From an uncultured Collinsella sp. (GTDB taxonomy: Bacteria > Actinomycetota > Coriobacteriia > Coriobacteriales > Coriobacteriaceae): a stretch of DNA of 12,354 nt. Location of the stretch: positions 1-12,354 of the forward strand of contig CAAFUK010000012.1 in the NCBI GenBank assembly GCA_900766165.1. The letters are read 5' to 3'. Position numbers and translations under genes: made by a program. This document shows positions 1 to 5,180 of the stretch, piece by piece (position 1 is the first letter of the stretch; each line of letters starts with the position of its first letter). A model generated the notes under the pieces. The model was not told the origin of the DNA and searched no databases. It saw only the letters and a list, made by a program, of their open reading frames with translations.

Positions 1-25
1 GTTCAGGCGTGTGCTTTTCCGATCT
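1..25 (+). other. Residual Illumina adapter sequence (artefact)
   Basis: The first 25 bases align without gaps to the 3' part of the Illumina TruSeq read-2 adapter (ending in TTCCGATCT), with two mismatches at window positions 7 (G for A) and 16 (T for C). This is library sequence, not genome, and shows that the left end is a contig end. Genomic DNA probably begins around base 26. The identification rests on recall of the adapter sequence. Confidence 0.88.
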
Positions 26-54
26 GATCCCTGTCTGGGCCTCCATGAGAGTTT

Positions 55-95
55 CGGGCCCTGTCCCCTTGTGGGGACAGGGCCCGTTTCTTTTT
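55..95 (+). terminator. Strong intrinsic terminator for a gene beyond the left edge
   Basis: A perfect 14-bp GC-rich stem pairs bases 55-68 with 73-86 around a TTGT loop and is followed by the T-rich run TTTCTTTTT (87-95). This is a textbook Rho-independent terminator for plus-strand transcription. No coding sequence is visible before it, so the gene it serves has been lost at the contig end. Its core CCTGTCCCCTTGTGG closely resembles the loop and arm of the REP-like elements later in the window. Confidence 0.85.
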
Positions 96-138
96 AGGTG
101 GTGTGTCATCGGGTTGGTGCCCATCTCGTTTTCGGTTT

Positions 139-195
139 GTCTCATTCTGTAACACGAAGAAGCTGAAAACCGTTCTTCCTGTTACAGAATGAGAC
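139..195. repeat. Palindromic repeat family 1, hairpin 1
   Basis: GTCTCATTCTGTAACA at 139-154 is repeated exactly in inverted orientation at 180-195. The pairing continues inward, GAAGAA (156-161) with TTCTTC (173-178), after a single C-C mismatch. The result is a stem of about 23 bp with an 11-nt loop. There is no open reading frame and no U-tract, so it does not look like a terminator. It belongs with the second hairpin at 219-275, which has the same outline. It could be a REP/MITE-type element, a paired protein-binding site or part of a structured RNA; the sequence alone does not decide. Confidence 0.75.
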
Positions 196-218
196 GTAAG
201 CGGAGGTCTCTGCGTAAT

Positions 219-275
219 ATCTCGACCTGTAACAGATAGGGGAGAAAATGTTCTCTAAATGTTACAGATCGAGAC
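219..275. repeat. Palindromic repeat family 1, hairpin 2
   Basis: ATCTCGACCTGTAACA (219-234) faces TGTTACAGATCGAGAC (260-275), pairing at 14 of 16 positions. Inside lies a second short stem, GAGAA (242-246) with TTCTC (251-255). The outer arms are variants of those in hairpin 1 and keep the CTGTAACA core, while the inner arms differ in sequence but keep the hairpin shape. Such covariation of shape suggests that the fold, the outer half-site, or both are maintained. Confidence 0.72.
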
Positions 276-305
276 AAAGGCCGGACCTATCCCAGTCATC
301 CTGGT

Positions 306-460
306 CGAGCGTGGATTATCGGACGAACGAGCGTGGAAAATCTCCCGCCTGGAGAATGAGCGTGGATAATCTGCCACTTTGGCCTTGGGGGCACGCCAAT
401 AGTGGGAGATTATCCACGCTCGATTTCAAACGGGAGAAAATCCACGCTCGAATCTGCCAC
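306..460. repeat. Palindromic repeat family 2: five copies, nested inverted
   Basis: Five copies of a roughly 20-bp unit near CGAGCGTGGATAATCTCCC occur at 306-320 (shortened), 328-347 and 357-377 on the plus strand, and at 402-423 and 431-451 on the minus strand. A half copy (ATCTGCCAC) lies at 452-460. The order forward-forward-forward-reverse-reverse lets 357-377 pair with 402-422 (an inner TTGGC/GCCAA stem extends it) and 328-347 pair with 431-450 around it, giving one long nested hairpin. The unit contains TTATCCACG-like 9-mers that approach the DnaA box. No coding potential is visible. Unequal spacers and nesting argue against a CRISPR array. Confidence 0.75.
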
Positions 461-469
461 GGAAGCCCG

Positions 470-489
470 ATCTCGACCTATATATAGGT
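470..489. repeat. Truncated family 1 repeat joined to a 14-bp palindrome
   Basis: ATCTCGACCT at 470-479 is identical to the first ten bases of the left arm of hairpin 2 (219-228), then diverges into ACCTATATATAGGT (476-489), a perfect 14-bp palindrome. This marks the right edge of the repeat block. From 490 to about 618 I see no gene, RNA or convincing signal. Confidence 0.55.
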
Positions 490-618
490 GCAAATAGGCT
501 GTTATCGAAGTTCGATCCTGAAGGTGTACTCCACTACGCCAAAGTGTTACCTTGGGAAATGTCACCTCTGTATCCAAAACCACTGTCCTTCACATCCAAA
601 CTCAACAAAACCGCAGGT

Positions 619-654
619 CACGGCTATATAGATACGCCCGGAGCCGTGTATCTA
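619..654. promoter_or_regulatory. Overlapping dyads just upstream of the tRNA-tuf promoter
   Basis: CACGGCT (619-625) pairs with AGCCGTG (642-648), and TAGATAC (629-635) with GTATCTA (648-654). The two dyads overlap and end about 10 bp before the -35 box. They could form an operator or an activator (Fis-like) site for the stable-RNA promoter, but no known consensus is recognised. Confidence 0.35.
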
Positions 655-694
655 GAGGTTTTCGTTGACAGCCCCCAAGGTGGCATCGTATTAT
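655..694 (+). promoter_or_regulatory. Promoter of the tRNA-Tyr/Thr/Met-tuf operon
   Basis: A perfect -35 box TTGACA (665-670) and a near-consensus -10 TATTAT (689-694) are separated by 18 bp, placing the start point near 701 and a leader of about 55 nt before tRNA-Tyr. The -35 lies inside the 18-mer GAGGTTTTCGTTGACAGC (655-672), which recurs with one change upstream of rpmG. Position and quality fit a strong promoter for stable RNA plus EF-Tu. Confidence 0.8.
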
Positions 695-756
695 CTTCTT
701 CGTTCGCGGGGGCGGCGGTCCAAAAGACCAAAGGACCTGCGGATACTTGAACGATT

Positions 757-838
757 GGGAGTTTGCCCGAGTGGTTAATGGGGACGGGCTGTAAACCCGT
801 TGGCTCTGCCTACATAGGTTCGAATCCTATAGCTCCCA
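757..838 (+). tRNA. tRNA-Tyr (anticodon GTA)
   Basis: The acceptor arms GGGAGTT (757-763) and AGCTCCC (831-837) pair with one G-T wobble. The anticodon stem ACGGG/CCCGT encloses the loop CTGTAAA with GTA at 791-793. A long variable arm (class II) precedes the T-arm GGTTCGAATCC, as expected for bacterial tRNA-Tyr. The discriminator is A838. The next bases are CCC, so CCA is not encoded, unlike its two neighbours. It is the first of three tRNAs in front of tuf. Confidence 0.95.
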
Positions 839-848
839 CCCGTCAAGT

Positions 849-924
849 GCCTGTATAGCTCAGTCGGTAGAGCACTTCGTTGGTAACGAAGAGGTCACCA
901 GTTCAAGTCTGGTTGCAGGCTCCA
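849..924 (+). tRNA. tRNA-Thr (anticodon GGT)
   Basis: The acceptor GCCTGTA (849-855) pairs with TGCAGGC (914-920), followed by discriminator T921 and an encoded CCA. The anticodon stem CTTCG/CGAAG holds the loop TTGGTAA with GGT at 882-884. The standard GTTCAAGTC T-loop is present. It lies 10 nt after tRNA-Tyr and 3 nt before tRNA-Met, so it is certainly co-transcribed with them. Confidence 0.96.
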
Positions 925-927
925 TCC

Positions 928-1004
928 GGCGGTGTAGCTCAGTTGGTTAGAGCACACGGTTCATACCCGTGGCGTCACTGGTTCGAATCCAGTCACCGCT
1001 ACCA
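928..1004 (+). tRNA. tRNA-Met, elongator type (anticodon CAT)
   Basis: The acceptor GGCGGTG (928-934) pairs with CACCGCT through a G-T first pair, followed by discriminator A1001 and an encoded CCA. The anticodon stem CACGG/CCGTG holds the loop TTCATAC with CAT at 962-964. Initiator features (a C1-A72 mismatch and three G-C pairs closing the anticodon stem) are absent. A CAT anticodon could also mean lysidine-modified tRNA-Ile2, but the overall sequence resembles elongator tRNA-Met. Confidence 0.92.
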
Positions 1005-1015
1005 TAGGTAACACG

Positions 1016-1078
1016 GTGGCTTCTCAATAGTATGTTGAGAGGCCACTATGGTATAAAGGCAAAGTCCCGTCCGGGGAC
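1016..1078 (+). promoter_or_regulatory. Two hairpins between tRNA-Met and tuf
   Basis: GTGGCTTCTCAA (1016-1027) pairs with TTGAGAGGCCAC (1035-1046) over 12 bp with one G-T wobble and a 7-nt loop. A second short stem, GTCCC (1064-1068) with GGGAC (1074-1078), ends 10 nt before the Shine-Dalgarno sequence. Neither is followed by a U-run, so termination is unlikely. Plausible roles are an RNase processing site separating tRNA from mRNA, 5' stabilisation of the tuf message, or tuf leader control. Confidence 0.5.
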
Positions 1079-1100
1079 GACCTGTTTAGAGGAGGGCTTT

Positions 1101-2291
1101 ATGGCCAAAGAGAAGTTTGAGCGCACTAAGCCGCATGTTAACATCGGCACCATTGGTCACGTCGACCACGGCAAGACCACGCTGACCGCTGCCATCACCA
1201 AGGTTCTCTCCGAGACCGAGGGCTGCAAGGCTGACTTCACTGCGTTCGAGAACATCGACAAGGCTCCCGAGGAGCGCGAGCGCGGCATTACGATCTCCGT
1301 CTCCCACGTCGAGTACGAGACTGCTGCCCGTCACTACGCTCACGTTGACTGACCGGGCCCCGCTGACTACGTCAAGAACCTGATCTCCGGTGCTGCTCAG
1401 ATGGACGGCGCTATCCTGGTCATCGCCGCTACCGACGGCCCCATGGCTCAGACCCGCGAGCACATCCTGCTCGCCCGTCAGGTCGGCGTTCCCTACATCG
1501 TCGTCTTCCTGAACAAGTGCGACATGGTCGACGATGACGAGCTCATCGACCTCGTCGAGATGGAGACCCGTGAGCTCCTCTCCGAGTACGATTTCCCCGG
1601 CGACGACATCCCCGTCATCCGTGGTTCCGCTCTGGGCGCTCTCGAGGGCGACGCCAAGTGGATGGACGCCATTCGCGAGCTCATGAACGCCGTCGACGAG
1701 TACATCCCGACGCCTGCTCGTAACAACGACCTCCCGTTCCTGATGGCCGTTGAGGACGTTATGACCATCTCCGGCCGTGGTACCGTTGCTACCGGTCGTG
1801 TCGAGCGCGGTGAGCTCAAGCTCAACGAGCCCGTCGAGATCGTCGGCATCAAGGATACCCAGAACACCGTCGTTACCGGTATCGAGATGTTCCGTAAGTC
1901 CATGGACTTCTGCGAGGCTGGCGACAACGTCGGTCTGCTGCTCCGCGGCATCAAGCGCGAGGACATCGAGCGCGGCCAGGTTCTCTGCAAGCCCGGTTCG
2001 GTTACCCCGCACACCAAGTTCACCGGCGAGATCTACGTTCTGACCAAGGAGGAGGGCGGCCGTCACACCCCGTTCTTCGATGGTTATCGTCCTCAGTTCT
2101 ACTTCCGTACCACCGACGTTACCGGTACGGTCAAGCTCCCCGAGGGCACTGAGATGGCTATGCCTGGTGACCACATCACCATCGAGGGCGACCTCATCCA
2201 CCCGATCGCCATGGAGGAGGGCCTGCGCTTCGCTATCCGCGAGGGCGGCCACACCGTCGGTTCGGGCATCGTCTCCACGATCATTGAGTAA
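1101..2291 (+). CDS. tuf: Elongation factor Tu, frame broken by an in-frame TGA
   Basis: EF-Tu is the GTPase that carries aminoacyl-tRNA to the ribosomal A site. The start at 1101 follows the Shine-Dalgarno GAGGAGGG; an earlier in-frame ATG at 1032 lies in the tRNA-tuf spacer and would add a non-EF-Tu extension. Full length would be 396 codons, normal for the family. Visible motifs are the P-loop GHVDHGKT (residues 19-26), switch I RGITI, NKCD, GSAL, and complete domains 2 and 3 (GRGTVATGRVERG, GGRHTPFFDGYRPQFYFRTTDVTG). The G3 motif, normally DCPGH, reads D-stop-P-G-P: TGC has become TGA at 1350-1352 (codon 84), and the catalytic His codon CAC has become CCC at 1359-1361 (codon 87). The rest is intact and of normal composition, so a sequencing or assembly error is more likely than a true pseudogene; another tuf copy elsewhere cannot be excluded. 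It is co-transcribed with the upstream tRNAs, as in the E. coli tufB operon. Confidence 0.93.
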
Positions 2292-2318
2292 ATTAGCTCT
2301 TTGATATAGCTGACTTAG

Positions 2319-2354
2319 AGAACCCGGCACTTATATGGGTGCCGGGTTCTTTTC
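2319..2354 (+). terminator. Intrinsic terminator after tuf
   Basis: AGAACCCGGCAC (2319-2330) pairs perfectly with GTGCCGGGTTCT (2339-2350) around an 8-nt loop, and the stem runs into TTTT. It starts 27 nt after the tuf stop codon and separates the tRNA-tuf unit from the rpmG unit. Downstream, 2355-2485 holds only a weak dyad (TCGAGA 2383-2388 with TCTCGA 2425-2430) and no gene. Confidence 0.88.
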
Positions 2355-2485
2355 TGCAATGGATGTTGAGCCGTTGCTGGTGTCGAGAGGATCGATAATG
2401 GTCCTGGATGCACCGTCGATTAGATCTCGATGGCTTCATTGATGTGTTCCAAATATGAATGGATCCACCGAGAACCAATTGACTC

Positions 2486-2525
2486 GAGGTTTTCATTGAC
2501 AGCACTTACGTGGAGCTGATAAAGT
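2486..2525 (+). promoter_or_regulatory. Promoter of the rpmG-tRNA-Trp-secE-nusG unit
   Basis: The 18-mer GAGGTTTTCATTGACAGC (2486-2503) matches the one in front of the tRNA-tuf operon at 17 of 18 positions and carries a perfect TTGACA (2496-2501). The -10 is less clear: GATAAAGT at 2518-2525 can be read as GATAAA after 16 bp or TAAAGT after 18 bp. The leader to rpmG would be about 40 nt. Confidence 0.7.
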
Positions 2526-2570
2526 AACAAATCGTGCCCGTACGGGGCGGAAATGAAAGGTTCAGGATAC

Positions 2571-2720
2571 ATGCGTACTCTAGTTACTCTTGCGTGCACT
2601 GAGTGCAAGCGCCGCAACTATACGACCACCAAGAACAAGTCGACCATGCCTGATCGTATGGAGATCAAGAAGTATTGCCCCTGGTGCCGTCACCACACGC
2701 TGCACAAAGAGACTCGCTAG
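2571..2720 (+). CDS. rpmG: 50S ribosomal protein L33, zinc-binding form
   Basis: This 49-residue basic protein begins MRTLVTLACTEC and ends HTLHKETR, typical of bacterial L33, a small large-subunit protein near the E site. Two CxxC pairs (Cys 9/12 and Cys 36/39) form the zinc ribbon, so this is the C+ paralogue. In organisms carrying both kinds, a C- form replaces it under zinc starvation. A weak Shine-Dalgarno sequence (AAAGG, 2556-2560) lies about 10 nt upstream. The stop codon is 13 nt before tRNA-Trp, and L33 followed by tRNA-Trp and secE-nusG is a familiar bacterial arrangement, supporting co-transcription. The small size and family match make the call secure. Confidence 0.95.
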   Translation: MRTLVTLACTECKRRNYTTTKNKSTMPDRMEIKKYCPWCRHHTLHKETR

Positions 2721-2733
2721 TCTCTAGTCATAT

Positions 2734-2809
2734 ACGCCAGTAGTTCAATTGGTAGAGCATCGGTCTCCAAAACCGAGTGTTGAGGGTTCGAGTCCTTCCT
2801 GGCGTGCCA
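2734..2809 (+). tRNA. tRNA-Trp (anticodon CCA)
   Basis: The acceptor ACGCCAG (2734-2740) pairs fully with CTGGCGT (2799-2805), followed by discriminator G2806, as expected for Trp, and an encoded CCA. The anticodon loop CTCCAAA has CCA at 2767-2769, and the T-arm GGGTTCGAGTCC is standard. It sits between rpmG and secE and is transcribed with them. Confidence 0.96.
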
Positions 2810-2818
2810 GTCATTATT

Positions 2819-2849
2819 CCGTAAGCTCCCAATTGGGGGCTTACGGTTT
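2819..2849 (+). terminator. Hairpin terminator or attenuator between tRNA-Trp and secE
   Basis: CCGTAAGCTCCC (2819-2830) pairs with GGGGGCTTACGG (2835-2846), one T-G wobble, around an AATT tetraloop, followed by only TTT. The short U-run suggests partial termination, with some transcripts reading into secE 37 nt later. No convincing separate secE promoter is seen; a lone TATAAG at 2857-2862 has no -35 partner. Confidence 0.65.
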
Positions 2850-2885
2850 ACTCATGTATAAGCGCATCGCGCGGAGGTAACCCAA

Positions 2886-3224
2886 ATGGCCAACAAGAAG
2901 AACAAGAAGAAGGCTCAGCAGCCGGCACCTGCCAACAACGCTGCCGCCAACTCCAAGGTTGAGGCCAAGAAGGCCGTTGCCAAGAAGAACGAGAAGGCTG
3001 CGAAGTCCAAGAAGAACGAGAAGCCTGGTTTCTTCGCCCGCACCAAGAAGTATTTCGCTTCGGTGAAGTCCGAGATGAAGCGTGTCACGTGGCCCGATAA
3101 GAAGGAGCTCGTGAACTACTCGGTCGTCGTTTGCGCTTCTCTGATCGTCGTCGGCGTCGTCATCGCTCTGCTCGATGCTGGCTTTGGCGAGGCTCTTGCT
3201 CTGTTCTCTGGATTGAGGGGCTAA
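2886..3224 (+). CDS. secE: Preprotein translocase subunit SecE
   Basis: SecE is the essential small subunit that clamps SecY in the SecYEG translocon of the cytoplasmic membrane. The 112-residue product has a long, low-complexity N-terminal tail rich in Lys, Ala and Asn (1-46), then the conserved amphipathic helix and signature EMKRVTWPDKKEL (63-75), and a single membrane segment of about 20 residues from position 78. One membrane span is the usual form outside enterobacteria. A clear Shine-Dalgarno sequence GGAGGT (2873-2878) fixes the start. nusG begins 3 nt after the stop, the almost universal secE-nusG pairing. Confidence 0.95.
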   Translation: MANKKNKKKAQQPAPANNAAANSKVEAKKAVAKKNEKAAKSKKNEKPGFFARTKKYFASVKSEMKRVTWPDKKELVNYSVVVCASLIVVGVVIALLDAGFGEALALFSGLRG

Positions 3225-3227
3225 ACC

Positions 3228-3764
3228 ATGTCTAAGCGTTGGTACGTCGTTCACACTTACTCTGGATACGAGAACCGCGTTAAGTCCGATCTCGAGCATC
3301 GCATCGAGACCATGGGCATGCAGGACCGTATCTTTGATATCGAGATTCCTATGGAGCGCGTCACCGAGATCAAAGAGGGTGGCAAGCGAGAGACCAAGGA
3401 TTCCAAGATCTTCCCGGGTTATGTCCTGGTCCGCATGGAGATGGATGACGATGCTTGGACATGTGTTCGCAACACGCCCGGCGTCACCGGTTTCCTAGGC
3501 GGCAACGGCAAGCCCGCTCCGCTTTCCCGTGACGAGTACAACAAGATGACTCGTCGTCCCGGTAAGGGCGATTCGCCCAAGCGCACCTCGGTTGATATTC
3601 AGGTCGGCACGTCCGTCCGCGTCACCGATGGCCCGCTTACCGACTTTGATGGCAAGGTCTCCGAGGTCAACACCGAGGCTGGCAAGCTCAAGGTCACGCT
3701 TATGATCTTTGGCCGCGAGACGCCGGTCGAGCTCGACTTTAACCAGGTCGCTGTCATCGCTTAA
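3228..3764 (+). CDS. nusG: Transcription termination/antitermination factor NusG
   Basis: NusG binds RNA polymerase and links it to Rho or to the leading ribosome (S10). The 178-residue protein has the NGN domain from residue 4 (KRWYVVHTYSGYE) through the conserved KIFPGYVLVRMEM (60-72) and NTPGVTGFLG (82-91), a short linker, and a KOW domain at about 125-178 (VGTSVRVTDGPLTDFDGKV). Length is normal for a two-domain NusG. The start lies 3 nt after the secE stop with GAGGGG in the end of secE as ribosome-binding site, so translation is probably coupled. The 120 nt to rplK contain a small stem (CGTTC/GAGCG) but no clear terminator, so read-through into rplK is expected. Confidence 0.96.
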   Translation: MSKRWYVVHTYSGYENRVKSDLEHRIETMGMQDRIFDIEIPMERVTEIKEGGKRETKDSKIFPGYVLVRMEMDDDAWTCVRNTPGVTGFLGGNGKPAPLSRDEYNKMTRRPGKGDSPKRTSVDIQVGTSVRVTDGPLTDFDGKVSEVNTEAGKLKVTLMIFGRETPVELDFNQVAVIA

Positions 3765-3884
3765 GTTTTCGTCCGTTCGCGCGAGCGTGCTTCTTCTGTG
3801 ACTGCTCATCTCAGGAGTGCTTCTAACACGTGCGTGCTTACGATATAGCAAGTACTTCACACTCGTGATTCGAAAGGAATGACC

Positions 3885-4313
3885 ATGGCTGAGAAGAAGG
3901 TTGCCAACGTCATTAAGCTCCAGATTCCTGCTGGTGCAGCTAACCCCGCTCCTCCCGTCGGCCCCGCCCTGGGCGCTGCTGGCGTGAACATCATGCAGTT
4001 CTGCCAGGCCTTTAACGCCGAGACGCAGGACAAGAAGGGCGACATCATCCCCGTTGAGATTTCTGTCTACGAGGATAAGTCCTTCTCCTTCATCACCAAG
4101 ACCCCGCCGGCGGCTCACCTCATCAAGAAGGAGCTGAACCTCAAGTCTGGTTCCGCTAAGCCCCAGGCCGACAAGGTCGGTCAGCTCTCCCAGGAGCAGC
4201 TCACCAAGATCGCCGAGATCAAGATGCCGGACCTCAATGCCAACGACATTGACGCCGCCAAGAAGATCATCGCCGGTACCGCCCGTTCCATGGGCGTCAC
4301 CATCGCTGAGTAG
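3885..4313 (+). CDS. rplK: 50S ribosomal protein L11
   Basis: L11 forms the GTPase-associated centre of the large subunit with 23S rRNA helices 43/44, contacts elongation factors and is needed for RelA-type stringent signalling. The 142-residue product shows the conserved proline-rich N-terminal domain (KLQIPAGAANPAPPVGPALG, then GVNIMQFCQAFN) and the RNA-binding C-terminal domain ending GTARSMGVTI. The start at 3885 is preferred over the in-frame ATG at 3879 because GAAAGGA (3872-3878) would abut the earlier codon but lies 6 nt from this one. It forms the classical L11-L1 pair with rplA. Confidence 0.95.
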   Translation: MAEKKVANVIKLQIPAGAANPAPPVGPALGAAGVNIMQFCQAFNAETQDKKGDIIPVEISVYEDKSFSFITKTPPAAHLIKKELNLKSGSAKPQADKVGQLSQEQLTKIAEIKMPDLNANDIDAAKKIIAGTARSMGVTIAE

Positions 4314-4331
4314 CGATTTCTTATGGTAACG

Positions 4332-4416
4332 ACGGGTGCTCCGACCGGGGTGCCCGTTAAATGTGTGCAATAGGGCACACGATACGATGTGGGAGGGCTC
4401 ACGCCCGTTTAACCAC
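4332..4416 (+). promoter_or_regulatory. Three consecutive hairpins in the rplK-rplA gap
   Basis: Stem 1 pairs ACGGGTGC (4332-4339) with GTGCCCGT (4350-4357, two wobbles). Stem 2 pairs GTGTGC (4363-4368) with GCACAC (4375-4380). Stem 3 pairs GTGG (4389-4392) with CCAC (4413-4416) around an inner GGGC/GCCC helix. The last ends right at the Shine-Dalgarno sequence of rplA. L1 represses its own operon in other bacteria by binding mRNA that mimics its rRNA site, so this is a candidate site. No detailed match to the L1 motif was established. Confidence 0.5.
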
Positions 4417-4430
4417 AGGAGGTAATGCAC

Positions 4431-5138
4431 ATGGCTAAGCATGGTAAGAGCTATAACGCCGCTGCCGAGAAGATCGACCGCGCCACGCTCTACACCCCCC
4501 TTCAGGCTGCCAAGCTCATCAAGGAGCTCGACACCGCCAAGTTCGACGAGACCGTCGAGGCCCACTTCCGTCTGGGCATCGATACTCGTAAGGCTGACCA
4601 GAACATCCGTGGTTCCATCTCTCTGCCCCACGGCACCGGCAAGACCGTTCGTGTTGCCGTCTTCGCCGAGGGCGAGAAGGCTCGCGAGGCCGAGGCTGCC
4701 GGCGCCGACATCATCGGTTCCGACGAGCTCGTCGCCCAGATCCAGAAGGGCGAGATCAACTTCGACGCCGCTATCGCTACGCCGAACATGATGGCCAAGG
4801 TTGGCCGCATCGGTAAGATCCTTGGTCCCCGTGGCCTCATGCCGAACCCCAAGCTCGGCACCGTGACCATGGACGTCGCCAAGATGGTCTCCGAGCTCAA
4901 GGCCGGCCGCGTTGAGTACCGCGCCGACCGTTACGGCATCTGCCACGTGCCCCTGGGCAAGAAGTCCTTCTCTGAGCAGCAGCTCGTCGAGAACTACGCT
5001 GCCCTGTACACCGAGATTCTGCGCGTCAAGCCCTCTTCTGCTAAGGGTAAGTACGTCAAGTCCATCTCCGTGTCTTCCACCATGGGCCCTGGCGTCAAGG
5101 TCGATCCCGCTGTCCAGCGTGACTTCCTGGCTGAGTAA
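4431..5138 (+). CDS. rplA: 50S ribosomal protein L1
   Basis: L1 forms the mobile L1 stalk of the large subunit, helps move deacylated tRNA out of the E site, and is a translational repressor of its operon in several bacteria. The 235-residue product is full length and has the family signature around residues 125-143 (GRIGKILGPRGLMPNPKLG), followed by the domain I residues KAGRVEYRADRYGICHVPLGK. The start at 4431 is chosen because AGGAGGT (4417-4423) is 7 nt away; the in-frame ATG at 4425 is too close. It is followed by a terminator, so rplJ and rplL are not part of this unit. Confidence 0.95.
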   Translation: MAKHGKSYNAAAEKIDRATLYTPLQAAKLIKELDTAKFDETVEAHFRLGIDTRKADQNIRGSISLPHGTGKTVRVAVFAEGEKAREAEAAGADIIGSDELVAQIQKGEINFDAAIATPNMMAKVGRIGKILGPRGLMPNPKLGTVTMDVAKMVSELKAGRVEYRADRYGICHVPLGKKSFSEQQLVENYAALYTEILRVKPSSAKGKYVKSISVSSTMGPGVKVDPAVQRDFLAE

Positions 5139-5180
5139 CTAACAGTTACTGCCTGAGCAAAGCAAGCATTGCTAAAGAAA

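Noticed and set aside
306..460. CRISPR array
   Set aside because: Copies are in both orientations, diverge from each other and have no regular spacers; no cas genes are present.
248..750. Short plus-strand open frames in the left non-coding block
   Set aside because: They run through the palindromic repeats and the promoter, lack ribosome-binding sites and have no protein-like composition.
1350..1352. Selenocysteine codon at the Cys position of EF-Tu
   Set aside because: TGA replaces a Cys codon, but the catalytic His three codons on is also changed, no SECIS-like hairpin is apparent immediately downstream, and EF-Tu is not a known selenoprotein.
1086..2330. Long open frame (414 codons) antisense to tuf
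   Set aside because: It mirrors the highly biased codon use of tuf on the other strand, has no ribosome-binding site or recognisable domain, and overlaps a gene of certain identity.
3495..4946. 483-codon open frame antisense to nusG, rplK and rplA
   Set aside because: It spans three well-identified genes and their gaps, and its translation is low-complexity Leu/Asp/Gly-rich, typical of a shadow of GC-rich coding DNA.
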